A stretch of 9,739 bases of DNA from Bacteroidales bacterium (GTDB lineage Bacteria; Bacteroidota; Bacteroidia; Bacteroidales; Dysgonomonadaceae): NCBI GenBank assembly GCA_012728155.1, contig JAAYFR010000127.1:1-9739 (forward strand). Direction: 5' to 3'. The notes under the pieces are model-generated. The model was not told the DNA's origin. It was given only the letters and a program-made list of their open reading frames with translations, and did not search any database. A program made the position numbers and the translations under genes. Shown in pieces: positions 1 through 5,045 of the stretch (its first letter is position 1; each line of letters begins with the position of its first letter).

Positions 1-97
1 GATCGAGCCGTTCCTTAGGCTGCCCTGCTTTCTGTTGGGTACAACTTGTGGTAATCATAACTGCTAAAACGATAATAAGATATGCAATCCGTTTCAT
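1..97 (-). CDS. Lipoprotein, N-terminal fragment (cut by window start)
   Basis: Reading the minus strand from the ATG at 97 gives 32 codons that remain open to the window edge. The peptide begins MKRIAYLIIVLAVMITTSC and continues TQQKAGQPKERLD. This is a lipoprotein signal peptide: a basic n-region (KR), a hydrophobic core of about 12 residues, then a TTSC lipobox with the acylated cysteine at residue 19. The residues after the Cys are polar, as expected for a mature lipoprotein tethered to the envelope. The mature domain lies outside the window, so no function can be given. The start codon sits inside a repeated 14-bp motif (91-104) that is also found twice further upstream, and a TAnnTTTG promoter box lies about 260 bp upstream, so the mRNA probably has a long structured leader. 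The T at position -3 of the lipobox is unusual compared with the common L but occurs in Bacteroidota lipoproteins. Confidence 0.7.
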   Translation of the reverse strand, partial: MKRIAYLIIVLAVMITTSCTQQKAGQPKERLD

Positions 98-137
98 ACG
101 ACTAAAACTATTTATTTTCAAAGGTGTCGTATGGAAC
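91..137 (-). repeat. Repeat copy 1: inverted repeat enclosing the lipoprotein start codon
   Basis: On the plus strand GTTTCATACGAC (91-102) and GTCGTATGGAAC (126-137) are reverse complements except at one position, with a 23-nt loop. On the minus-strand mRNA this is a 12-bp stem (11 pairs, one C-A mismatch) whose 3' arm contains the AUG of the lipoprotein gene (97-95). The loop is A/U-rich and would hold the ribosome-binding region. The same arrangement recurs at 181-223. The fold is inferred from complementarity only. Confidence 0.6.
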
Positions 138-180
138 TCGCTTTTAATCATGTTCTTGTGTGAGAACAATTCTCATGCTC

Positions 181-223
181 GTTTCATACGATTATTTTAT
201 TTTTTTCTGTAGGTGTATGGAAC
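181..223 (-). repeat. Repeat copy 2 (homologous hairpin in the leader)
   Basis: GTTTCATACGATTA at 181-194 matches copy 1 (91-104) with one change. It is followed, as in copy 1, by an A/T-rich spacer, then AGGTGTATGGAAC (211-223), which parallels AGGTGTCGTATGGAAC of copy 1 with a 3-base deletion. GTTTCATAC (181-189) can pair with GTATGGAAC (215-223) with one mismatch. The ATG inside this copy (187) opens only a four-codon frame (M-K-R-A-stop, 187-173). The two units are thus diverged tandem copies about 90 bp apart. Confidence 0.55.
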
Positions 224-231
224 CTTTGATA

Positions 232-275
232 TTTAAAATAATCATTCCCTTCGGGTGTTTAATGATTATTTTAAA
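232..275. repeat. 15-bp perfect inverted repeat in the lipoprotein leader
   Basis: TTTAAAATAATCATT (232-246) and AATGATTATTTTAAA (261-275) are exact reverse complements, separated by a 14-nt loop that holds CCCTTCGGG (247-255), itself a mini-hairpin. No T-tract follows on either strand, so it is not an ordinary intrinsic terminator. It lies between repeat copies 2 and 3, within the presumed untranslated leader of the lipoprotein mRNA. A shorter pair of alternative hairpins (151-168 and 161-175, TGTTCT/AGAACA and TGAGAA/TTCTCA) occupies the equivalent place between copies 1 and 2. Confidence 0.65.
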
Positions 276-282
276 CATGTCG

Positions 283-296
283 GTTTCATACGACTA
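283..296 (-). repeat. Repeat copy 3 (GTTTCATACGACTA)
   Basis: This is a 14-base exact match to the motif at 91-104, 102 bp upstream (minus-strand sense) of copy 2. The second arm present in copies 1 and 2 (TGGAAC-type) is not recognisable here, although TTCTGGGACTTTTT at 311-324 could be a degenerate remnant. The ATG within it (289) opens a seven-codon frame, M-K-P-T-C-L-K-stop (289-266), which ends inside the next hairpin. Confidence 0.5.
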
Positions 297-356
297 TAAT
301 ATTATCTATATTCTGGGACTTTTTTCCTAATCTTTATACTTATATGTGACAAGATA

Positions 357-364
357 CAAAAGTA
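357..364 (-). promoter_or_regulatory. Putative -7 promoter box (TACTTTTG) for the lipoprotein gene
   Basis: The minus strand reads TACTTTTG, an exact match to the Bacteroidota TAnnTTTG -7 element. A TTTG (392-389) lies 24 nt upstream, longer than the usual 19-21 nt to the -33 element. Transcription would start near 350 and leave a leader of about 250 nt containing all three repeat copies. Confidence 0.45.
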
Positions 365-665
365 CAAAAAAAATTGTTCGTTGCATCTCAAATAGGTCGA
401 ACTAAAAGGATTTCACCTCATCCTAAACAACCAAAAAATTCTTGTGAGGGAATATCTGAATTATTATGGTGCAGATAAAAAATGAAAGACTCAACCTCAA
501 ACCGGGCATTGTAGTTGGAGTATGAAGCACAAAACAAGGGTTTAAGCTGTCAATGACAGCATGGTTTTTCCGCACACATAAAGAAGTGGAGATGGTCGTC
601 TATTATAAAAATTCAGTTCAGCAAAGTCGTAGCAACAAGAGAGCAAACCCAATGTCCAACAAAAT
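365..665. other. Gene-poor stretch between the lipoprotein leader and dapA
   Basis: Little can be supported here. There is a small hairpin at 546-560 (GCTGTC/GACAGC with a 3-nt loop). On the plus strand it is followed by a short T-run (564-569); on the minus strand, the sense of dapA transcription, it has only a broken T-rich tail, so it is a weak terminator candidate for dapA. A 19-codon open frame from 466 (begins MVQIKNERLNLKPG, TGA at 523-525) and an open frame from 553 that runs into dapA antisense show no convincing coding signs. No tRNA-like fold or insertion-sequence end was seen. Confidence 0.4.
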
Positions 666-1559
666 TTATAACGCAACAAATTTGGCAAGTTCCTCTTTTA
701 TCAATTGTCCTATTTTCGCACTTACGGGGACTAATGGCAAGCGAAGCCTGTTATGAATCATACCTCTCAAACTGAGCAGGCATTTTACCCCCGCAGGGTT
801 ACCTTCCACAAACATGAGATGGAATAATTCTTCAAAATCGGCATTCATCTTACGGCGTGCCCCAGCAATATTTCCTTCGAGGGCATTTCTCACCAGCCAT
901 ACCATCTCACCGGGGAAAGCGTTGGCAAATACCGATATCACTCCTATCCCTCCAAGTGCGATCACATCGGTGGTAATGGCATCATCACCCGAAATCAGGT
1001 AGAATCCTTCAGGGGCCTTGTCGATAATCGCCTTGATCTGGCTAAGATCCCCCGATGCTTCCTTTACAGCGACAATATTGGCACACTCTCTCGCCAAACG
1101 CAGCGTTGTTTCAGCCCTCATATTCACGCCGGTCCTTCCGGGCACATTGTACAGTATGATAGGTAATGGGGAGACCTGTGACAAGGCACAATAATGTTGG
1201 TATAGACCTTCCTGGGTAGGTTTATTATAGTAGGGTGTAACAGAGAGGATGGCAGATATCCCTGATAAATCGCTATTCTTCAGGTCATCAACAAGATCGG
1301 CCGTATTGTTACCGCCCAATCCCATCACTATCGGAATTCTACTATCCACCTGCGCTACGATAAAACGCACCACCTCATTTTTCTCCTTCTTTGAAAGTGT
1401 GGGAGTTTCAGCGGTAGTGCCCAAAGCCACAATATAGTCTGTTCCACTCGCCAGATGGAATTGCACCAGCCGGGAAAGTGCCTCGTAATCTATGGAATTG
1501 TCATCCTTGAAAGGGGTAATTAGGGCCACCCCCAAACCTTTTAAATCAACTTTTGACAT
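666..1559 (-). CDS. dapA: 4-hydroxy-tetrahydrodipicolinate synthase (DapA)
   Basis: DapA condenses pyruvate with L-aspartate-4-semialdehyde to give 4-hydroxy-tetrahydrodipicolinate, the first step committed to diaminopimelate and lysine; it is a cytosolic (beta/alpha)8-barrel, usually tetrameric. The 297 residues match the normal family length (about 290-300) and the protein starts with the typical GVALITPF strand (residues 10-17). Visible active-site elements are the GTT motif (T48, T49) in ALGTTAETPTL, the YYNKPTQEGLYQHY segment (110-123), the catalytic Tyr137 in LYNVPGRTG with Arg142 that binds the substrate carboxylate, and the Schiff-base Lys166 in VAVKEASGD. GTTAET instead of the enterobacterial GTTGES is a group variant. 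The ATG at 1559 is preferred because it gives the family's usual short N-terminus. The gene is divergent from the hydF-like gene and has its own TAnnTTTG promoter. Allosteric regulation by lysine cannot be judged from sequence alone. Confidence 0.96.
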   Translation of the reverse strand: MSKVDLKGLGVALITPFKDDNSIDYEALSRLVQFHLASGTDYIVALGTTAETPTLSKKEKNEVVRFIVAQVDSRIPIVMGLGGNNTADLVDDLKNSDLSGISAILSVTPYYNKPTQEGLYQHYCALSQVSPLPIILYNVPGRTGVNMRAETTLRLARECANIVAVKEASGDLSQIKAIIDKAPEGFYLISGDDAITTDVIALGGIGVISVFANAFPGEMVWLVRNALEGNIAGARRKMNADFEELFHLMFVEGNPAGVKCLLSLRGMIHNRLRLPLVPVSAKIGQLIKEELAKFVAL

Positions 1560-1628
1560 GAAATGTTTATTTTTTCCAACAGTTTATTCACGGAACAGGC
1601 ATTTGAAGAACAAATTGATTCCGACCCA

Positions 1629-1636
1629 CAAATGTA
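1629..1636 (-). promoter_or_regulatory. Putative -7 promoter box (TACATTTG) for dapA
   Basis: The minus strand reads TACATTTG, an exact TAnnTTTG match, 69 bp upstream of the dapA ATG. The expected start point is near 1622, giving a leader of roughly 60 nt. No good -33 TTTG is present at the normal spacing; the nearest TTTG (1670-1667) is 30 nt away. Confidence 0.5.
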
Positions 1637-1678
1637 CATATTTTTCATCTGATTTTTTTATCTTTTCAAATCAATATG

Positions 1679-1692
1679 ATGAAACGTTTCAT
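1679..1692. promoter_or_regulatory. 14-bp perfect palindrome ATGAAACGTTTCAT, possible LacI-family operator
   Basis: ATGAAACGTTTCAT is its own reverse complement, with a central CG step. The core TGAAACGTTTCA resembles operators of LacI/GalR-family regulators (for example Cra/FruR-type sites). It lies in the divergent dapA/hydF intergenic region, roughly 55-70 bp upstream of the presumed dapA start point and about 120-135 bp upstream of the presumed hydF-like start point. No regulator gene is in the window, so the assignment rests on sequence form only. Confidence 0.4.
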
Positions 1693-1799
1693 TAAGCAAA
1701 ATAGGAGAAAGTCAAAAGTAAAGACAGACCGAGTAGATATTTAACCGATAGGGAACAATTTTATTCAATGAAAATAAGTCGAAATCGCTCTGATAATAC

Positions 1800-1807
1800 T
1801 ATCTTTG
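1800..1807 (+). promoter_or_regulatory. Putative -7 promoter box (TATCTTTG) for the hydF-like gene
   Basis: This is an exact TAnnTTTG match followed by GCAGTGG. Transcription would begin about 1813, leaving a leader of about 110 nt before the hydF-like ATG. No clear -33 TTG is seen about 20 nt upstream. Confidence 0.5.
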
Positions 1808-1833
1808 CAGTGGAATGAATTCATAGTAAATGC

Positions 1834-1929
1834 ATGCGATTTAACCCTCAATTTATTGTGGAGATGGAGAGGAGTAGCAGCAGCGTAAGGGAGAAAGTGG
1901 AAGAACGTGATTTATATCGTGATCAATGA
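1834..1929 (+). CDS. Possible 31-aa leader peptide overlapping the hydF-like start
   Basis: An ATG at 1834 opens a 31-codon frame whose TGA (1927-1929) overlaps the ATG of the hydF-like gene (1926-1928) in an ATGA arrangement, the classic layout for translational coupling. The peptide starts MRFNPQFIVEMERSSSSV and is charged towards its end (REKVEERDLYRDQ), with no signal peptide or membrane segment. The frame lies just downstream of the TATCTTTG promoter box, so it would be in the 5' part of the mRNA. An internal ATG at 1864 could give a 21-aa version. I recognise no family. The G/A-rich sequence could simply be untranslated leader, so this is a tentative call. Confidence 0.3.
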   Translation: MRFNPQFIVEMERSSSSVREKVEERDLYRDQ

Positions 1930-3149
1930 GCATAAACAGTGTACATATAGGTATATTCGGACGTAGAAATATAGGAAAAAGTTCGCTGATAAGTATGCTC
2001 ACCGGACAAGACTCCTCCATAATTGAAAATTTCACTAAGACAACCACCGATCCTGTGAAAAAGATGGTGGAGATCTTTAATATCGGACCGGTCGTGCTGG
2101 TCGATACTGCCGGGATAGATGATTTGGGAGAGATCGGAAATAAAAAAATCCAGAAATCGCAAGAGGTAATCCTGAAGGTTGACTGTGCCATCTTGCTGAT
2201 TGCAGGTAATCAGTTTGGTGATTACGAGGTACAGCTGATCGAACAGTTCAAGAAGAATGAGGTCCCCTATTTTTTCGCCCATAACAAAAACGACATCGAC
2301 AAAATCGCCGCTATCACCGTAAGTGCCATCAAGCAACACTCCAATGCAACAATTGTTGATTTCGACACCGTCAACTCCAAAGATAGGGATAGACTGATTG
2401 CCGCACTAAAGCGAATCATACCGGCAACCGCTTTTCAAAGGAACTCCCTGATCGGTGACTTAGTCCACCCAAGAGAGCTGGTACTTCTCGTCACTCCTGT
2501 CGACAGCGAATCGCCGGAAGGGCAGATGACACTACCTCAGAGTCAGACTATCCGTGATGCTCTAAACAACCAGTGCATTACAGTGGTGATACGGGAGAAT
2601 GAAATGGCTGATTTTTTGAAATTAGGTTTCAGGCCTGATTTGGTTATTACCGACAGTTCAGCATTCGGATTGGCCGCCGAACTGCTACCGGAAGATATCC
2701 CCCTAACCAGTTTCAGCATCTTATTTGCACGGATGAAAGGCAATTTCTCTGCATTTCTGGAAGGTACGCCACATATCTCACGACTCAAAGAGGGTGACAA
2801 GGTGTTGTTGTTGGAGAGTGGTACGCATCAAGATAATTATAACGATATCAACAGTGGAGAGATCTCCAAGCTGCTACAACAATTCACCGGAAAAAATTTA
2901 AATTTCACCCTCCTCTCCGGGCTATCGGAACTTCCTCCCAGGATACGGGATTTTTCGCTCGTTATTCAATGCGGGGGATGCATGGTAACTCGCAAACAGT
3001 TACTGAATCGGCTACGTCCATTTATTGAGCGAGGCATACCGGTAACCAATTACGGAATGATATTGGCATATATACATGGCGTCTTCAGAAGGGCCACCAA
3101 AATGCTTGAAAGAAAACCAATCAACCTATCCCTGTTTCCCGATAATTGA
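1926..3149 (+). CDS. hydF: HydF-family [FeFe]-hydrogenase maturation GTPase, divergent cluster site
   Basis: HydF is the GTPase scaffold that assembles and delivers the 2Fe precursor of the [FeFe]-hydrogenase H-cluster, working with the radical-SAM enzymes HydE and HydG. The 407 residues show the three expected parts. The N-terminal GTPase has G1 GRRNIGKS (12-19), G2 TTTD (39-42), G3 DTAG (60-63) and G4 NKND (120-123). The middle dimerisation domain carries the strongly HydF-like LVLLVTPVDSESPEG and LPQSQTIRDAL (about 185-213). The C-terminal cluster domain has QCGGC (348-352) and VTNYGM (373-378). The usual CxHx(46-53)HCxxC motif is altered: the first Cys is Gly299 (GTH, 299-301) and the His before CxxC is Gln348, while the spacing (46 residues between H301 and Q348) is intact. 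The normally conserved IGxVKIPRW-type stretch after the first motif is also lost. An in-frame TGA at 1920-1922 rules out a longer N-terminus. No hydE, hydG or hydrogenase gene is nearby. Family membership is secure; normal HydF activity is not, and the protein could be a specialised paralogue. Confidence 0.85.
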   Translation: MSINSVHIGIFGRRNIGKSSLISMLTGQDSSIIENFTKTTTDPVKKMVEIFNIGPVVLVDTAGIDDLGEIGNKKIQKSQEVILKVDCAILLIAGNQFGDYEVQLIEQFKKNEVPYFFAHNKNDIDKIAAITVSAIKQHSNATIVDFDTVNSKDRDRLIAALKRIIPATAFQRNSLIGDLVHPRELVLLVTPVDSESPEGQMTLPQSQTIRDALNNQCITVVIRENEMADFLKLGFRPDLVITDSSAFGLAAELLPEDIPLTSFSILFARMKGNFSAFLEGTPHISRLKEGDKVLLLESGTHQDNYNDINSGEISKLLQQFTGKNLNFTLLSGLSELPPRIRDFSLVIQCGGCMVTRKQLLNRLRPFIERGIPVTNYGMILAYIHGVFRRATKMLERKPINLSLFPDN

Positions 3150-3255
3150 AATTTTCATCACTCCCCAAATCGAAAGAGAGTCGATTATAGAGCAGCAAAT
3201 CTGTTTGACAAAGTGATGCCACAGAGCTATGTTTATTTATTTATGAATTATTTTG

Positions 3256-3263
3256 TACTTTTG
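3256..3263 (+). promoter_or_regulatory. Putative -7 promoter box (TACTTTTG) for lysS
   Basis: An exact TAnnTTTG match lies in the hydF-lysS gap, 106 bp before the chosen lysS ATG. GTTTAT at 3231-3236 is a weak -33 candidate at about the right distance. The start point would be near 3268-3270, just ahead of the hairpin at 3277-3306. Confidence 0.55.
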
Positions 3264-3276
3264 CAGTCGATGAGTC

Positions 3277-3316
3277 GTTCTCTATCCGTAGATCTTAATA
3301 GAGAACTTATTTTTTT
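3277..3316 (+). terminator. Terminator-like hairpin in the lysS leader (possible attenuator)
   Basis: GTTCTCTAT (3277-3285) and ATAGAGAAC (3298-3306) form a perfect 9-bp stem with a 12-nt loop, directly followed by the T-rich tract TTATTTTTTT (3307-3316). This has the form of an intrinsic terminator, though the stem has only three G-C pairs. It lies downstream of the putative lysS promoter and upstream of the lysS ATG (3370), so it may act as an attenuator of lysS, or it may end read-through from the hydF-like gene. I see no conserved T-box elements around it. Confidence 0.5.
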
Positions 3317-3369
3317 ATGTGCGATCGAAAAAAATATCAATCAAAGTTGGCAAAGAAAAAAACCTATTT

Positions 3370-4941
3370 ATGCACAATTCAGAACTGAGTGAACAGGAAA
3401 TCATACGTAGGCAAACTTTAGGAGAGTTAAGAGCGTTAGGGGTGGAACCTTATCCTGCCGCCCTATATAATGTAAATGCCTATTCTACAGAGATAAAAGA
3501 TAAATTCAGCGACGATGCGCAACGTCGACCGGTAAGTATTGCCGGACGTATCATGAGTCGCCGTATCATGGGGAAAGCCTCTTTTATAGAGTTGATGGAC
3601 TCCAAAGGACGAATACAGGTCTATATCACCCGTGACGATATTTGCCCCGGCGAAGACAAAGGGTTCTACAACACCGTATTCAAAAAGCTGACCGACATAG
3701 GTGATTTTGTGGGAGTAGAGGGTTTCGTTTTCCGCACCAAAACCGGAGAGATTTCCGTCCATGCGGAAAAAATCACACTGCTGTCGAAATCATTGAAGCC
3801 ACTACCTATAGTGAAGATGAAAGAGGGGGTGTCATACGATAAATTTTCCGATCCCGAATTACGCTATCGCCGCCGTTACGTCGACCTGCTGGTAAATGAC
3901 GAAGTGCGGGATATCTTTGTAAAACGTACCCGTATCTTCGACGCAATGCGTGAATTCTTTAACGCCTATGGATACCTCGAAGTAGATACCCCTGTGCTGC
4001 AAAATATCCCTGGTGGCGCTGCAGCGCGCCCCTTCACTACCCACATGAATGCACTTGATATCCAGCTCTATCTACGGATTGCCAATGAGCTTTATCTGAA
4101 ACGGTTGATAGTGGGGGGATTTGAGGGTGTATATGAGTTTTCACGCAACTTCCGCAACGAGGGGATGGATCGCACCCATAATCCGGAATTCACCGTAATG
4201 GAAATATATGTCTCCTATAAAGATTACCGTTGGATGATGGAATTTACCGAACAGATGTTGGAGCACGTGGCGCTGAAAGTACTCGGGACGACGAAGACAA
4301 AAGTGGGTGGAGTGGAGATCGACTTCAAAGCACCCTATCGACGGGTGACAATGATCGATGCCATCAAGGAACATACCGGCGTGGACATCAGTGGCATGGA
4401 TGAAGAACAATTGCGCGATGTATGTACACAGCTGGGGGTGGAGCAAGACAAAACTATGGGTAAAGGCAAACTGATCGACGAAATTTTCGGTGAAAAAGCC
4501 GAAGGGAAGTATATTCAACCCACCTTTATCATCGACTATCCCATTGAGATGTCCCCTCTCTGCAAACGCCACCGGGACAATCCGGAACTAACCGAACGGT
4601 TTGAGTTGATGGTCAACGGGAAAGAGTTGGCAAATGCCTATACGGAGTTGAATGACCCAATCGATCAGCGTGAACGGTTCGAAGAGCAGCTCCAACTCTC
4701 CGAGAAAGGAGATGATGAGGCGATGTTTATCGATCAGGATTTCCTGCGCGCCTTAGAGTACGGTATGCCGCCTACTTCGGGAATGGGTATCGGAATGGAT
4801 AGGCTTGCCATGCTCCTTACCGGACAGACCTCTATCCAGGAAGTTCTTCTTTTCCCGATGATGCGTCCGGAGAAGACGAACCTGGGCAATCCCGTTCCGG
4901 ATGGGGAAAATGAATCGGCAACCAATAGTTCGGCACTTTAA
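3370..4941 (+). CDS. lysS: Lysine--tRNA ligase, class II (LysS)
   Basis: LysRS activates lysine with ATP and charges tRNA-Lys in the cytosol. The 523 residues (counted from the ATG at 3370) show an N-terminal helix with the Bacteroidota-type start LSEQEIIRRQTLGELRALG, then an OB-fold anticodon-binding domain (about 54-138, with VSIAGRIMSRRIMGKASF). The class II catalytic domain follows: the conserved DPELRYRRRYVDL linker (about 161-173), motif 2 FRNEGMDRTHNPEFT (about 261-275), and motif 3 GMGIGMDRLAMLLTG (about 471-485) before the VLLFPMMRPE tail. A GTG at 3319 would add 17 residues rich in lysine (MRSKKISIKVGKEK), but these do not resemble the family start and lie partly in the leader, so the ATG at 3370 was chosen. 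The C-terminus is a short polar tail (NPVPDGENESATNSSAL). It has its own promoter and a possible attenuator. All catalytic motifs appear intact. Confidence 0.96.
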   Translation: MHNSELSEQEIIRRQTLGELRALGVEPYPAALYNVNAYSTEIKDKFSDDAQRRPVSIAGRIMSRRIMGKASFIELMDSKGRIQVYITRDDICPGEDKGFYNTVFKKLTDIGDFVGVEGFVFRTKTGEISVHAEKITLLSKSLKPLPIVKMKEGVSYDKFSDPELRYRRRYVDLLVNDEVRDIFVKRTRIFDAMREFFNAYGYLEVDTPVLQNIPGGAAARPFTTHMNALDIQLYLRIANELYLKRLIVGGFEGVYEFSRNFRNEGMDRTHNPEFTVMEIYVSYKDYRWMMEFTEQMLEHVALKVLGTTKTKVGGVEIDFKAPYRRVTMIDAIKEHTGVDISGMDEEQLRDVCTQLGVEQDKTMGKGKLIDEIFGEKAEGKYIQPTFIIDYPIEMSPLCKRHRDNPELTERFELMVNGKELANAYTELNDPIDQRERFEEQLQLSEKGDDEAMFIDQDFLRALEYGMPPTSGMGIGMDRLAMLLTGQTSIQEVLLFPMMRPEKTNLGNPVPDGENESATNSSAL

Positions 4942-4965
4942 AGCCGGATCATAAAACAATGCAGA

Positions 4966-4996
4966 TTGGATTCCATCGTCAAAACCTCTATTTTTG
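4966..4996 (+). promoter_or_regulatory. Putative promoter for pgi (TTG-N20-TATTTTTG)
   Basis: TTG at 4966-4968 and TATTTTTG at 4989-4996 are separated by 20 nt, fitting the Bacteroidota -33/-7 spacing best of all promoters in the window. The start point would be near 5003, leaving about a 43-nt leader before the ATG at 5046 and too little for the in-frame ATG at 5007. The -7 box overlaps the loop and 3' arm of the hairpin at 4971-5005. Confidence 0.6.
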
Positions 4997-5005
4997 ACGA
5001 TGGGA
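4971..5005. other. Strong hairpin between lysS and pgi
   Basis: CCATCGTCAAAA (4973-4984) and TTTTGACGATGG (4992-5003) are perfectly complementary with a 7-nt loop; a G-U and an A-U pair extend the stem to 14. It begins 30 bp after the lysS stop. No T-run follows on either strand, so it is not a standard intrinsic terminator, but it could protect the 3' end of the lysS mRNA or weaken read-through into pgi. It shares bases with the pgi promoter. Confidence 0.55.
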
Positions 5006-5045
5006 AATGGGAACATTATTTTCACAAATCATCAAATCAATAGAA

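Noticed and set aside
91..296. CRISPR array or integron attC-like sites
   Set aside because: There are only three copies, the full units are diverged, copy 3 lacks the second arm, and the intervals between units differ (43 and 59 bp). The arms do not fit the RYYYAAC/GTTRRRY attC boxes, and no cas or integrase gene is present.
466..525. 19-codon ORF beginning MVQIKNERLNLKPG
   Set aside because: It is short, has no promoter box or conserved neighbour, and continues after its stop only into the doubtful frame at 553. It could be a gene remnant but cannot be supported.
553..756. 67-aa open frame on the plus strand
   Set aside because: It runs antisense into the 3' end of dapA, has no recognisable domain and no promoter box; its composition is not convincing.
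1853..2339. 112- and 138-aa minus-strand open frames over the hydF-like gene
   Set aside because: They lie antisense to the strongly supported GTPase domain and show no family resemblance.
3168..3186. Hairpin AATCGA/TCGATT after the hydF-like gene as terminator
   Set aside because: The stem is only 6 bp, A/T-rich and not followed by a T-tract.
3319..3369. GTG start adding 17 residues to LysS
   Set aside because: The added residues do not resemble LysS N-termini and lie immediately after the T-tract of the leader hairpin; the ATG at 3370 matches the family start.
3270..3392. 40-codon frame overlapping the lysS start (MSRSLSVDL...)
   Set aside because: Its ATG falls at or next to the predicted transcription start, so it would be leaderless. 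Its lysine codons come after the hairpin, which does not fit classical leader-peptide attenuation.
5007..5045. Earlier ATG for Pgi (13 extra residues)
   Set aside because: It lies about 4 nt from the predicted transcription start, and the extra residues do not fit the family N-terminus.
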